NCBI GenBank assembly: GCA_905221605.1
Contig: CAJNDS010002412.1
Span: 1,815,386 to 1,879,385 of the forward strand
DNA length: 64,000 bases
Origin: Symbiodinium natans
Lineage: Eukaryota; Sar; Dinophyceae; Suessiales; Symbiodiniaceae
Direction of reading: 5' to 3'
In this document: positions 48,801-59,961 of the stretch, piece by piece
How positions within the stretch are numbered: the first letter of the stretch is position 1
Layout: the number at the start of each line of letters is the position of its first letter
Notes under the pieces: model-generated
The model's database searches: none
Seen by the model: only the letters and a program-made list of their open reading frames with translations
What the model was told of the DNA's origin: nothing
Position numbers and translations under genes: made by a program

Positions 48801-51800
48801 TAGTTTAGAAGACTCCCTCCCCGCCCCCTCTCCCTTAAGAACCCCACAAGACCAAAGTTCCCGGCAAAGCAAGACCATAGACAACACTTTCCCCAAGCAC
48901 CGGAACCCTAGAAGCCCTAAACACCCTGACCCTAAATCCTAAACCCTAAACCCTAAGATTGCCCTTAAGAACCCTCAACAGCCTGGACCCCTAAAACCCT
49001 CACATTATTTGCGGCATCCCATTGGCTCCTTAGGGTCCCTGTACGGATCGCACAACCTCCCGCAAAGCGGAACTCAAGAGAATTCGTTGTCCTGGTGCCG
49101 ATATAGGGCATATATGTGGGCCCATCTGCAGAGGGGAGAGCAGGTGCGGGGAAGCATTTGAACCCTAAACCCTAGACCCTAAACCCTAAACCCTAAACCC
49201 TGTGGAGAGCCAAGCATCTCAAACGCCTGCTTCAGAGGAGAAAGGCCGCGAACAGAAGCATGGTTGGCATCGGCCCATGCTTCCAACCTGGGGAGCTGCC
49301 TACTTTGGAGCCTTTAAAGAGTAGGGTTTAGGGTTTAGGGTTTAGGGTTTAGGGTTTAGGGTTTAGGGTTTAGGGTTTAGGGTGTAGGGCTTAGGGTTTA
49401 GGGTTTCGGGCTTAGCGAGGGGTCAGGTTTCGTGAGGTTGCTGAAGAACCAGGCAGCCCTAGAGCCTCCATTGGCTATGCCTTCACAATGGATGTTTGAA
49501 GTTTGAAGTTCTGCGTTACGGTACCTGATATCCCTATAGGAATATCCTATATACATACACACACATACACACACATACATACATACACACATACATACAT
49601 ACATACATACATACATACACCCAAATAGGGTTCCTTTGAGAAGGAAGTTCAATTGGTTGAAAAGCGGGGGTCGACGGTCGCTCAGAGCTGTATGGTCTAC
49701 GTAGGGTTAGTAATGATAGTAACTGTCCTTAAACAGGACGATCTTATGGACGTGCTAGAAAAAACAGCAATAACCCTAAACCCTAAACCCTAAACCCTAA
49801 ACCCTAAACCTTCATGCAGTGAAGCAGCAAGAGCCGCACCACCTCCGCGTAGCCACCGTCCGCAGCACAAAGCAGTGGAGTCACGCCGTCCTCTTGATTC
49901 CCTTTCCCAAACCAGCAGGAAGTCAACATCGCAAGGGTTTAGTTTTTAGGGTTTAGGTTTTCGGGGTTAGGGTTTAGCAAGCCCGTGGTACACCCCCAGC
50001 ACCTTCAAAACCGAGAAGCCCCAATCCAAAGGCCTGCATTGAATGCAATAAGCCCTGAACCTCGGACAACGAACCCTGCACAAATCCCGCTGCCCTAAAC
50101 CCTAAACCCTAAACCCTAAATCCTTCACCTGCAGACTCAGGTTTCTTGGAGAGAGCGGCGGGGTATGGCTTGCGAGCTTCCGAAACCCCAAGCCCTACAA
50201 TCTCAACCCTCACTCCTGTGTCAGGGCTACTGTACAGGGCTTCAGCAGACAAGGCTTCGGGTTCAGGTCAAGGAGCAGATGAGTGCCAGACTTTGGGGTT
50301 CGGATTCAGAGGTGAACAACTAGACCCAAGAGTCACCTAGGAATAAAAGGGGTTTAGGGTTTAGGGTTACTAGACCCAACCCAGGAACAAAAAGGGTAAC
50401 CTTTTTGGTTTAAACGGGCTTTCTAAGGGAGCCAAGACTCTAACAAAAAGGGGAGTAAACGGGCCGACCTCAGGTCTTAAGTCTAATTGGCGGGGGTTCA
50501 GGATATGGGTGGCTGTCAAAAATTATGATCCCTTTTTGGGGTACCCGAAAAAAGAGGTGCCATACTATAAAAGGGATCCAAAAAGGGACCATAATTTTGA
50601 CAACCACCCATAGGGAGGTCAGGCCTTGGTGCTTCGGGTTTGGAGTTCAGGTCAGAGGCATAAGCCTTGCACAAATTGGAATCTGTTGCTTCAAGGTTTG
50701 ATAAGGTTATAGGCCTAAATGAGCCGACAAGCCGCTACACCTATAGACCCTAAAACCCTATCCTGGCCCTAAACCCTAAACCCTAAACCCTATACCCTGA
50801 ACCCTGAACCCTATAAACCCTATAAACTCTAAACCCTCAACCCTAAACCCTCAACCCTAAACCCTAAACCTCCAAACCTGGCACCCCAAGTCCTTATCCA
50901 TGACGTTGGGATCCACTGGCCGCTGCAACAGTCTCTCCTTAGGAGAGGTCGGTGCTGCCGGCTTGGGACAGCGTTGGGGTGTTTTGCCACCCGCAGGGGT
51001 TTAGGGTTTAGGGTTTAGGGTTTAGGGTTTAGGGCTTAGGGCTTAGGGTTAACCCTAAAAGCTAAACCCGACTCAAGTGCTTCAGAGACAAGCGGATTTA
51101 GACCATTTAGACGACGTTATCCCACCCTAAGACTGCCGTCCTCAACCTTTCTACGAAGACGTACAATATTTTAGGGTTTAGGGTTTAGGGAAACATCTAT
51201 AATATCCGAGTGCTTGGCCCCTACCATGCCAGAACCTGATGCAGTGGTTGCAGGAGATCTAGGGTAATCATCGGCCACTCTAACCCAGATCCAGTGTTTC
51301 AAGGGACTTCATGAGACTTAGCCTAGCACTGCCAGAAAAAACCGGACCACCACAACCAACCAAGTCTAGGCTATCAGCTTGGATCCAGTGGTGAGGCCAC
51401 GCAATTTGAGGGGTACAAGTTCGGTTGAGGGAACTGGCTGCACACATTTAACTAACGAGGGATGGGTTGCTCACTCATGCACATGCATGCGCTCCACGTG
51501 GGGCATGAAATTCATGTGGGTGCCGCTCCTATTTCACACGCACACGCGCAAATGAATCTCATGCAACGCAAGTTCAGGCTCTCAACAGTGTTCAGCAATT
51601 CTGCTCTAGACACGCATGCCTTGGGGACGAAGTGAAGCCCAAAAGGGTTTATGGTTCATATACCTTAGTCGGAAATATGGTAGTCAGGGTATATGACCTT
51701 AATTTCGTCCCCAGAGTTCAAAAGGCCACCATGGCTCTAAGGGACAAACATGCGAGGTGAAGTTCAGGGATGGTGTATAGATACCAAGGGAGAGCAGATG

Positions 51801-52177
51801 GATCTCAGAATTCGCCCCAGTCCTGTTTCGCCAGGGAGAAGGGAAAGAGAGAGAGAGAGAGAGAGAGAGGGAGGGAGGGAGGGAGGGAGGGAGGGGGGGG
51901 GGGGGGAGGGGGAGGGGAGGGGGAGGGGAGGGGAGGGGAGGGAAGGGGAGGGAGAGAGAGAGGGAGGGAGAGAGGGAGGTGTTTCAGGCTTGAGGGTTTT
52001 TGTTTGGCATCCGAGTGCGTGCTCCTTAGGGTTCAGGGTTTAGGGTTGAGTCAGCCAAGGCGCCACGACGTTGTGGTTGCCATTGCCCGCCGCCTTCCTC
52101 ATGCGGTCCAGATCCTTGCTTCTGACGGTTTGGGACCGTTTGGGGTTTGGGAGGCTGGTTGAAACTCACTCTCTTCG

Positions 52178-52210
<33 letters not shown>

Positions 52211-52430
52211 CCTCCCCAGAGCCGGTTGAAACCCGAAAACCCGAAACTAGGCCACCCCAAGGTTTTAAAATGGAGGCAGGAGGTGGGGGGGGGGGGGGGG
52301 GAGGGATCAGAAGCCCAACCCCTAGCAGTTGAGCAAGTCGCCTGCTTGGTGACCTTTTCGAAGCTCAGCAAAGTCAGTTGAAGATCCACAGCCACATCCA
52401 GAAGAACGTCATCCTCCAGCAAGAGGCTGC
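45820..52430 (-). CDS. Ankyrin-repeat protein gene with ubiquitin-like N-terminus
   Basis: Minus-strand exons, 5' to 3': 52430-52342 (LLLEDDVLLDVAVDLQLTLL, like the end of the ubiquitin-like domain of dinoflagellate ankyrin proteins, GC donor); about 52114-52052 (DLDRMRKAAGNGNHNVV); 50985-50885 (ERLLQRPVDPNVMDKD); 49915-49812 (GVTPLLCAADGGYAEVVRLL); 49300-49205; 48650-48578; 48450-48340 (GHQHVVQLLLGARADASN); 48072-47955; 47845-47690; 47580-47405; 47310-46850 (four repeats, e.g. GLTPLHIACGRCLVDIVRML); 46440-46345 (GSTALHIASGRG); 46188-46108 (NVAVARLLLFAGADIHKL); 45893-45820 (NYVEVFQLLYKAGPALER, GTGAGG donor). More than ten ankyrin repeats suggest a protein-binding scaffold. The first and last exons were not found. 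Introns hold telomeric arrays and introners; two show target duplications. Confidence 0.88.
45918..46105. repeat. TTTAGGG array followed by an introner-like element
   Basis: Nine heptamers (45918-45983) abut an element (45984-46105) with inverted ends CTTGGTTGCTGAGTT and ACTCAGCTACTAAG. The element directly precedes the ankyrin exon 46108-46188 and so forms the start of its downstream intron on the minus strand. Confidence 0.75.
46189..46344 (-). mobile_element. Introner-like intron in the ankyrin gene (family G)
   Basis: On the minus strand it opens GAAACTTGGCTTTCTTCTGG and closes ...TTCAGAAGTCAGCAAAG before GAAATG, so GAAA is duplicated and a GA donor results. Splicing joins GRG to NVAVARLLL in frame and rebuilds a normal repeat. 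The same element recurs at 56520-56645. Confidence 0.75.
46528..46725 (+). repeat. CTCTGGGGTTGGGCACTC minisatellite
   Basis: About seven imperfect units in an intron of the ankyrin gene. Confidence 0.85.
47846..47954 (-). mobile_element. Introner-like intron with 7-bp target duplication
   Basis: A 109-bp intron between two ankyrin exons. AGGAGGC (plus strand) stands at both exon borders (47939-47945 and 47948-47954), giving a GC donor on the minus strand, and the element ends in AG. Joining TALYD to ASFAGNG restores the repeat. Confidence 0.75.
49321..49410 (+). repeat. (TTTAGGG)n array
   Basis: About ten heptamers plus variants in an ankyrin-gene intron. Confidence 0.9.
49553..49622 (+). 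repeat. (ACAT)n/(AC)n microsatellite
   Basis: Tetranucleotide ACAT run mixed with ACAC. Confidence 0.9.
50504..50612. mobile_element. MITE with long inverted repeats and TA target
   Basis: Arms TATGGGTGGCTGTCAAAAAT and ATTTTGACAACCACCCATA, then CCCTTTTTGG against CCAAAAAGGG. It would fold into one hairpin. TA flanks both ends, as for Tc1/mariner-type elements. It lies in an intron of the ankyrin gene. Confidence 0.8.
51620..51713. mobile_element. Family A introner-like element
   Basis: Starts CCTTGGGGACGAAGTGAAGC and ends TTTCGTCCCCAG. The interior contains GGGTTTATGGTTCATATACC and GGGTATATGACC as in family A. Confidence 0.75.
51846..51980 (+). repeat. GA/GGGA purine tract
   Basis: About 135 bp of pure A/G: (GA)n, (GGGA)n and G-runs. 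A (CT)n tract lies nearby at 52176-52212. The Arg/Glu/Gly frames across it are artefacts. Confidence 0.9.
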
Positions 52431-52720
52431 CTGTGTCACACGCAGAATACGCGCAAGGCTGGCATATAGCCTTTTGGGGAACTCATGCCGGAAATACAAC
52501 CCAGACCCCAAACCCGGAACATAGAGATTCAATGGGGCTCAGGGCCCTCAATCCCTCATAAAACCGAAAGTAGGGGCAGGAGGAGGTTAGGGTTTAGGGT
52601 TTAGGATTTAGGGTTTAGGGTTTTGGGATCACAGCAAACCCTAAACCCTTATAAGCCCTAGAAGCCCAAATAGGGTCAACTTGAGGTCAGGAGTAATATG
52701 GGGGCCTAAAAAATCTGAAT

Positions 52721-52816
52721 AGGGTTTAGGGTTTAGGGTTTAGGGTTTAGGGTTTAGGGTTTAGGGTTTAGGGTTTAGGGTTTAGGGTTTAGGGTTTAGG
52801 GTTTAGGGTTTAGGGC
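52721..52816 (+). repeat. (TTTAGGG)13 array
   Basis: Uninterrupted perfect heptamers. Confidence 0.95.
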
Positions 52817-53284
52817 TAAAAAGGACCCCATAAAAGGCACACCATGATAGCAAGTATTCCAGCCCCTGGCGTAGGCAAAACGGGCCGCCTTGCGTGATCC
52901 GCTGCCTAAACCGCGGCATCCCGCACCGCATCTGCAGCTGCTTCCTTACCGGTTGAGGGCTTTGGTTCTTTAGGGTTTTGTAGGTTTAGTTTTTCTATAT
53001 TTTTTTATTTATGTATTTATATTCATATTTATATTTGTACTTATATTTATATTTATATTTCTACTTATATTGATATTTATATTTTATATTTTAAAATTTT
53101 ATCTATGTATTTCTTTGTTTGTGTCTTTGTTTATGTATTTATTGGGTTTTGTATGTCGGGTTCATATTGGTGTTTTCTATAGGGTCTATAGTGTTCAGGG
53201 CCCGGGGCTTTTGGGTGTTTTTCTTTGGTCACCCGCGTTGGTGGCCTTTTTGGGTGAAGGGTTTTGGCCTCTAGCGGGTTTCAG

Positions 53285-53400
53285 GGTTTCGGGCAAGCCT
53301 TCGCCTGTGCTTGCGTACAAAACAGCAGATGGACCAAAGCGGAGAGCAAACCAAACCATCTCATCCTCCCCAAACACAAAGCAGCCATGCACCAGATGGG
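53285..53400 (-). CDS. Exon, unrecognised globular protein
   Basis: Minus frame HLVHGCFVFGEDEMVWFALR then FGPSAVLYASTGEGLPETLK. Aromatic-rich, well-formed sequence with no low complexity. A family C element adjoins its 5' side. The borders and gene are unresolved; it could belong to a gene upstream of the ankyrin gene. Confidence 0.5.
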
Positions 53401-53476
53401 CTATTGTCAACGTAGAATCCATGAAAAAGGCCCTTTACAGGGTTGATTTTGGGGATTGTAAGGCCTGATGGCCCAT
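53396..53476. mobile_element. Family C MITE-like element
   Basis: Ends GATGGGCTATTG and GGCCTGATGGCCCATC are inverted. The interior GGCCCTTTACAGGGTTGATT matches 62624-62705. Confidence 0.6.
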
Positions 53477-53595
53477 CCTGTCCCGTTCGGTTTCTAAGCT
53501 TGGTAGCCCAACTGCAAACATCAGGGCCCGGACTGTTCTCACAAGTAACCCACGAAGAGGTCTGCCAAAGGAGACTTCGCGCTCAAAGGATATAT

Positions 53596-53676
53596 GGGGG
53601 TTTACGAAATAAGGGGCCCTAAAATAGACCCAAAGAGTAGGACCCCAATAAGGGTACCCCTAATTTCGTAAACCCA
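53596..53676. mobile_element. Family F MITE-like element
   Basis: Ends GGGTTTACGAAATAAGGGG and CCCCTAATTTCGTAAACCC are inverted repeats; related to 14386-14489. Confidence 0.65.
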
Positions 53677-54794
53677 AAACCCTAGTTAAACCCTCCCTAA
53701 ACCCTAAACCCTAAACCCTAAACCCTAAACCCTAAACCCTAACTTCGGAAACTCCCATATGCCAGTCGGTACGCGCAACTGGTCTTCCAAACCCTGCCTT
53801 TCCTGGCCTCAGAGTAACCGAAGGCCCAGGACTGGGGAGAAGGTGGCGGTTTAGGGTTTAGGGTTTAGGGTTTAGGGTTTAGGGTTTTGGGGTTTAGGGT
53901 TTAGGGTTTAGATCTACATAGCCAGAGGGAGTATAGTATGTTTCCACAGAACAGCAACGCAGCAAGGGTTTCAGGGTTTGGGCTCCTTTTTTGGCCCTGA
54001 TCATCCAGAGCAATGACGCAAAAGGCACAACAACACACTAAACTCAACGCAAATGGTCACTTCACTAGAGTATGGATGCGGCCCCTCTTATACAAGGTTA
54101 GAGAAGTGACCACATGAGCAACCTAAGCCTTATAAACTTTAGGCGCAGCGTCTTCAGGGTCTTCACGGACTGGCCAAGCAGACCCGTCGAGGTATCATGC
54201 TCCTTGGGGGCTTCCACAGTGCCTTCTGCTTAGGGTTTAGGGTTTACTTAGGGGGCTTCGGGTTGAAGGATTAGGGTGTTGACGAAAACAAAGCTGTGAC
54301 AGAACATCAAGTTCGTCTGCTTGTAGCCGATAACACACACAGTGCACCATTCAGATGAAACTGAAGTCTCCTAAACCCTGAGGGTTTAGGGTTTAGGGTA
54401 TAATCTAGGGTTTAGGGTTTAGGGTGAGGGGTCAGGTTAGGTAAGGTCAGGTCAAGCCTCGTGTTGAGACACATGGGCATGAAAGGCCACTCAACTGATT
54501 CGTTGATGTGGCAATGAAGTGGACTTGTAGGCGAGCACATCTGTGCCGCCACGCTGTTGGAGGTTGGCTCCAGAAAGTCTCTAAACTAAGAGAAAACCGC
54601 ACATGTGGCTTTGCGGCTGGACTCTCTGTTTTCTGCAACCTGAATTAGGCTTCGAAGGCTCCTTAACTTTTGGTCTGCCCCAAACCCGAACACCCGGGGG
54701 GGGGGGGGGGGACTTACCCTAGCCCCTTTTTTCGCATCAGGCTTTCAGCATCACGCCCGGGCACCCTCGAAACTAAACCCTAAAAACTCAGTGA

Positions 54795-54885
54795 GTTCCC
54801 AAAGAGGGTGTAGGGCTTCGACCCTCGCGCAGGCCGCTTCGGGGCCTGCAGGGTTGCGAATGTTGAAGGTTTCGGGCTCAGGTAA
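54795..54885 (-). CDS. Exon, unrecognised
   Basis: Minus frame TFNIRNPAGPEAACARVEAL then HPLWELTE. Codon bias supports it; borders are approximate. Confidence 0.4.
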
Positions 54886-55007
54886 ACCCCAAGAAGCTGG
54901 GATCGTGGGCCTCAGAATCCCTACAACTCCCCACATACCCCTTTGGGGGGATCACCTTCTTCAATTCCTGGAAAACCTACAAACCTCCCACTCGTGAAGT
55001 CCCAAAC

Positions 55008-55249
55008 CACAGCCCTGGCTCCAAGGGGATCTGCTCGCACTCCCCGCTGTTGCTCCAAATGCGCAGCATTTGTGCCATGGCTGTTTCGCGCAGCCGGCTA
55101 CATGCCAGACTTCAGATCACCCCCTGGAGCCATTGAGTCCTTGGGGGCCTTACAAGGCGCCTGCCGCGGGATCCCCCACTTCCTACAGCAGCTTCAGGGG
55201 TGTGATGTAGAGAATTGTGAGCTTCAACACTTGGCCATCCTACCCAGGT
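55008..55249 (+). CDS. Exon with GTAAGT donor
   Basis: Plus frame of about 80 codons ending at CCCAG|GTAAGTGG. It reads CCSKCAAFVPWLFRAAGYMP, then a Gly/Leu part IESLGALQGACRGIPHFLQQ and ends CELQHLAILPR. The CxxC at the start and the strong donor are notable. No family is recognised. It is one of few convincing plus-strand exons. Confidence 0.55.
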
Positions 55250-56120
55250 AAGTGGCTGCAGCAAGCAAGAAGCATCCGGGGGGTTGCTGCAACCGCAACC
55301 TTAGAAAGAACCCCATCCAAACCCTACCCTAAGCCTTAAACCCTAACCCCTAAACCCCAAAATCCAAACCCTAAACCCTTTTGAACCTGAAAATTGCTGC
55401 CTAACCCCGAAACCCTATCGACCTGTGTGAAACATCAGGGTGAAGGGCAACGGCAGAGGACTCTTAAGCCATATAAATTTAGGGTTAAAGGCTTCGGTCG
55501 GGTTTAGTGTTTAGTGTTTAGGGTTTAGAGTTTAGGGTTTAGGCAATGTAGCCTATAAATCTTAAGTTTAAACCCGGAACCCAAAACCCTAGTGTTCAGG
55601 TGTGGGGTCCTAAATGCACTATGCCCAGGCTCAGCTCATTTGGGTCATGTAACGAAAACCCTAACGACCCTAAACCCTAAACCCTAAGCCCTAAGCCCTA
55701 AGCCCTAAGCCCTAAGCCCTAAGCCCTAAGCCCTAAACCCTAAACCCTAAACCCTAACCCTAAACCCTAAACCAGAAACCCTAAACCCAAGTTCCTAACT
55801 CCCTACCAAGAGCTCGCAAGCTGGACTGAGTGAGGTCCCAGCCGTGCAGAGGATGGTGGCAGCCACATCCGTGCCTAGGCTTAGGGTTCAGGGTTTATAG
55901 GGTTTAGGGTTTATAGGGTTATAGGGTTATAGGGTTTAGGGTTTAGGGTTTAGGGTTTAGGGTTTAGGGTTTAGGGGGGGTTGAAGTTGGAACTGGTGTG
56001 AGGGAGGCGCAGAAGCGTCGAGTATAGGGCTCTGGGTCTTAGCTTCGGGGTTGGAGGTTCAGAACTGTTGGAGTCTAAGGTTTTGAAATGCCTCAAGTTT
56101 TGGGATGTGGTTGCCCCTAA
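55250..56120. other. Telomere-like repeats, no gene seen
   Basis: Contains a CCCTAAA/CCCTAAG array at 55672-55785 and a TTTAGGG/TTATAGGG array at 55884-55978 with short unique parts. Confidence 0.5.
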
Positions 56121-56124
56121 CCTT

Positions 56125-56186
56125 TTGGGATTGCCAATTTAGCAGCTCCTTCAAAGCCTTCGCAGTGTGGACGGTTTTGGGGGGCA
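56125..56186 (-). CDS. Short exon, unrecognised
   Basis: Minus frame VPPKTVHTAKALKELLNWQS, helical and biased to G/C third positions. Borders are approximate. Confidence 0.35.
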
Positions 56187-56519
56187 CCCTCAACCGTTGA
56201 GACCCTAAACCCTATTCCCTAAGCCCCCTCATCTACCGGAAGCATCCACGCTGGAGACTGTAAGGCCCCGACCCTAACAAGTTAGCACAAGGGCTTCCTG
56301 AAACATGCGAGACTTAGGGTTTAGGGTGTAGGGTTTAGGGTTTGCCAGCTCTCTCAAGCCCGGAAGTTCAGATCTGGGCGGGGTTGAAAACAAAAAGCTT
56401 GTAGTTCACAGCGTAGGGGTTTAGGGTTTAGGGTTTAGGGTTTAGGGTTTAGGGCAGTTAAGGGTTTAAGGGTAGCCCGATCCTTCCAGGACCTAATCTT
56501 GGGGTTTCGACTTCAGCGG

Positions 56520-56645
56520 TTGTTACTTGGCTGACTTCTGAACCCCTCCTAAATGTTTAACCTTTATGCCCCTTTACTGTAGTTTCTACAAAAACCCAAA
56601 AAGGTATAAAGTCCTAAGAGCCAGCCAGAAGAAAGCCAAGGTTAA
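56520..56645. mobile_element. Family G introner-like element
   Basis: Near copy of the ankyrin-gene intron at 46189-46344: GCTGACTTCTGAACCCCTCC, AGTTTCTAC, AAGAGCCAGCCAGAAGAAAG. It shows that the intron belongs to a dispersed family. Confidence 0.75.
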
Positions 56646-56939
56646 ACAATTATGTACCACCCGCGGCGCTGGACGGACCGCTGGGCAAGCTCAGGGTTGA
56701 GGGTTGAGGGAAAAAACTGACACTATCCTTCCAGGAACCTGGTCAGGGGTGAGGGTTTAGGGTTTAGGGTCGAGGGTTTAGGGTTTAGGGTTTAGGACCA
56801 CCTGCCTAGCAGACTGAACGACGCTATGACGGTTTCGGGCGTAGGCTTGACCAAGAACCTTTTAGCACCCAGCCTGCACGAGAGAGCAGGAGGAAGAAAA
56901 CGACCACGAGCTCCTGGCTGAGGGAGCCACGCTTGTGTC

Positions 56940-57640
56940 TAAGAACAATTCACCATACCCCAAACCCATACCCCTTTACCTTTCAAAGGAGAATATAAGG
57001 GAATCTAAGGGAGGATTCTATCATGCCCTCTAATTTCTTTTGAGGGTATGCCCAAAAAACATGCGGAACATTTCTTGGATTGTGGGAAGCTCTGTTAAGC
57101 ACAGAATATCCCGCAAATCAGATTGGGATCCCTGTGTGGTGATTAGTGCAAGATTGAGTAGCGAAGAGCGAGGGCTCACAAACTACCCTGTGGCTAAGTC
57201 CAGTATGGCCGGTAGTTTTGTAAAAACTGAACTTTCAAATGCGAGCGTGAGATTCAAGTAGAAACTGTTAGAATGATTCTAGCTAACGTTTTAACATCGA
57301 ACAGCTTCACCGGAGCATGTAGCGCCTAGTAGAAGGACAACTGATTCTACTTGTGAGCGTGAGCCGTGAAGCAGATTGTCAAAAGATTGAATGGCAAGAA
57401 TGTCGAACTGTCTGTTCAGTCTACCCACGAGCACATGATTACACAGCGCTGTGGAAGCATGGACGTATATGATATTCCCACTGTTTCGCGCACGTAGTTT
57501 GCACGTGAAGGAGGCAAATGCGTGCAGAAGAAGCATTCGTGTACATGGAGTAGGGGTTCCTCGGTTCAGGGGTAGAGCAGTCCTTGAGACGCATTCGGGC
57601 CCCTGTTACAATCCAAGGCGTCTCTTGGCTTCATAAATGA
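56940..57640. other. AT-richer unique island, undecided coding
   Basis: Telomeric motifs are absent and base composition shifts toward A/T. Open frames on plus (57040-57261) and minus (57291-57536) show no recognised motif. A tRNA-like segment at about 57552-57620 (GGTTCAGGGGTAGAGC and GTTACAATCC as A- and B-box-like parts) may be a tRNA-derived SINE. Confidence 0.35.
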
Positions 57641-57728
57641 GTACAAGGAAGGCACCGAAACCAACAAGTTATATGAGGTCTGAAAAGGGCTTCTGAGGCC
57701 TGTTTTGGGGTTTGCCACCAATATTCAC

Positions 57729-57828
57729 CAATAGACGGTTTTGGTGTCAAGGAGATGAGTGCAAGCACACCCATAGCGCTGAACATGCTACGAAGCTCTT
57801 CTGCACTTCTTAGCTTCAGAACATGAGC
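57729..57828 (-). CDS. Exon with GTGAAT donor, unrecognised
   Basis: Minus acceptor ATTTCGCAG, then AHVLKLRSAEELRSMFSAMG then VLALISLTPKPSI, ending TTG|GTGAATA. A helical segment followed by a hydrophobic stretch. Both splice sites are good. Function unknown. Confidence 0.6.
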
Positions 57829-58144
57829 CTGCGAAATGGGGGGGGAGGGGGTGATTAAAATCATGGGGCCTGGTAGCGCGCTAAACCTTTTTTTGAACCC
57901 GGGCTCTCTCAGGTGCCCTCACTGGAGCAGAAGCATCACTGAAACGCTAAACCCTAAACCCTAATGCCCTTTTGCTCCAGGGCTCTACGTGCCTGGCAAT
58001 CAGCAACCCTGCACCCTAAATCCTAAACCCTAAACCCTAAACCCTACACCCTAAACCCTAAACCCTACACCCTAAATCCTAAACACCATGAGGGTAGACC
58101 ATTCAGTACGTGTAGATCAGCCCGGACGTTGCTAGTTCTGTAAC

Positions 58145-58357
58145 CTACACTCCCCGTTGGGGTACCGTACCCCGAGAATACAGGCATAAACGTACATGTA
58201 CATGCATATGTATTCGAAAGAACTCCTGAACCTTGTAGCCTCGAGCTGTTACTTCTTCAAACCCAGCAAAACTACACATTGAGCGAAACTCCAAATGCCA
58301 AGTGTCATAGAAGATCGGGAGGAGCGTGAAGAGCAGGGCTCGCAGCAGTGTGTCGAC
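58145..58357 (-). CDS. Terminal exon of a membrane protein
   Basis: From a minus-strand AG at 58358 exactly 71 codons run to TAG (58147-58145). The sequence starts VDTLLRALLFTLLPIFYDTW, a membrane-helix-like segment, continues FAGFEEVTARGYKVQEFF and ends RLCLYSRGTVPQRGV. The exact phase-0 length supports a real last exon, possibly of the gene with exons at 59115-59198. Confidence 0.6.
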   Translation of the reverse strand, partial: VDTLLRALLFTLLPIFYDTWHLEFRSMCSFAGFEEVTARGYKVQEFFRIHMHVHVRLCLYSRGTVPQRGV

Positions 58358-58554
58358 CTTGGCTACACCAGAGCCCTAAACCCCATACCCTAAAACCCCA
58401 GCGGTTTGGGTGTTTTTGGCCTAGGGTTTTGGCGGGTCTTAGGTGTGTGGAGGTAGGTTTGTTGTTTACAGCTTGTGCTGCTTAGCCCACCTAAGGGCCC
58501 TCAAAGTGTGCGATTCCGTTTCGTGCTAGGTTTGCTACTATTTGCCGAAGAACG

Positions 58555-58581
58555 CCCCCCCCCCCCCCCCCCCCCCCCCCC
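58555..58581. repeat. Poly-C tract (27 bp)
   Basis: Uninterrupted C run between exons. A shorter C run lies at about 61335-61353. Confidence 0.9.
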
Positions 58582-59114
58582 AACAAAATCCTTCTTATTA
58601 AGGTTTTTTATTTTCACTTGGGGGTTCTAAAGTGGTGGTCTTAAGCACATGGTAGTTTCTTGTCAGGTACTCTTATGCGTAAGGCGCCGATTGCACGAAG
58701 CGAACTCCGACCCTGGTAGCCCCTCCCAAACAACTGGCCACATGGATTCGTTCGTGCAGAGGCATGTGGGTTTAGAGCTTAGGCTTACCTTATGAACCCA
58801 AAACCTACTTTTTTGTAGGTTATCATAATGACATCCCTTACAGAATTCTTGCGCAACATACAAAAAAGTAGGGTTTTGGGTTTTTTTGGTAGGGTTGGAG
58901 GGTGCATCCGTACCGACCATTGGAACATTCTGGGGCTACTTTGCAAATCCGCTCCCCGCAACTCAATTGAAACGAATTAGCTAGCACTGAAGGCGGGCCT
59001 CTGCCACCACCCTCTGACCCTATAAGGCCTATAGATTCTGCTCGGTTGACCATTCAAACACCTAACTTGAAGCTAGGGTTTAGGGTTTAGGGTTTAGGGT
59101 TTAGGGTTGAAGCA

Positions 59115-59198
59115 CACAAATTCTGCTGCCCCGGAACCGCGCGGGGTGGGCGCTCCAGCTTGCGCAGGATTTCGCCCGTGCGGCGCATGGCATGGAAC
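59115..59198 (-). CDS. Exon, basic helical segment
   Basis: Minus acceptor AAATTGCAG, then FHAMRRTGEILRKLERPPRA then VPGQQN. Strong codon bias. Probably the same gene as 58145-58357. Confidence 0.55.
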
Positions 59199-59961
59199 CT
59201 GCAATTTGGGGGGCTCAAGGGAGGGGTTTAGGGTTTAGGGTTTGGGGTTTCGGGTTTAGGAACCTGCAATGGGGGCTCAACGGAGAGGTTGGGACCTGTT
59301 GGGTTCCTTTGTTACCCTAACCTTTTGGGACTACATGAACTAAAAAAGTAGATCAGGGTTTTTGGGGGCCAATATAGCATGTCATCTATACAGGAGGCAT
59401 AAGGGAATGATGTAAGTAATTCTTCCGGCCCCTACTATATTATTGCTTTCCGGCCCTGGCCTTTCAGAGGCCTAGCAAGATTGGTGCAGAACCAGACTGG
59501 ATTGAACTTCCCGACCTGCATCATCCCAATGCCCAAGACCTCAACTCCTAAACGCTGCTTCCTCGCGCTTCTGGGAATGCAAGCTGTCAATAACTCATTC
59601 TTGTTTTGCATACTGTTTTGGAGGTTTACAAGTAGTCCTGTTCAGCAAGGACCTGGAGCCCTGAATATGCAAAGCCCTGCAAACAGCAAGATGAAGTGTG
59701 CAGGCTAGCAGCTGTAGGTCTAGGCACAGGAGCTTCGCAAAGAGGCGTCCCGCGAGGCGCCTCTTGTGCAGGCTGTTTGAGGTGAAGGGTTTAGGGTTCT
59801 TTGCCAGCACTCTCTGCAACAGCATCGTTCATCGTGCTGGTTCTTCGCAGGCAATGATGCACGTAGGCGCCCAATCTAACCCCGGGGTTCAAGAAGAGGG
59901 TGGTTGCCTTGGGCTTTTGGGGTTCAGGGTGTAAACCCTAAACCCTAAACCCTAAACTAAG

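Noticed and set aside
49553-49622. CRISPR array
   Set aside because: Direct repeats without unique spacers; simple microsatellite. No cas-like gene, and the genome is eukaryotic.
53070-53468. A 132-codon plus-strand frame starting with an aromatic/Ile-rich segment
   Set aside because: The first half is AT-rich simple sequence, and the second half lies antisense to a better minus-strand exon (53285-53400).
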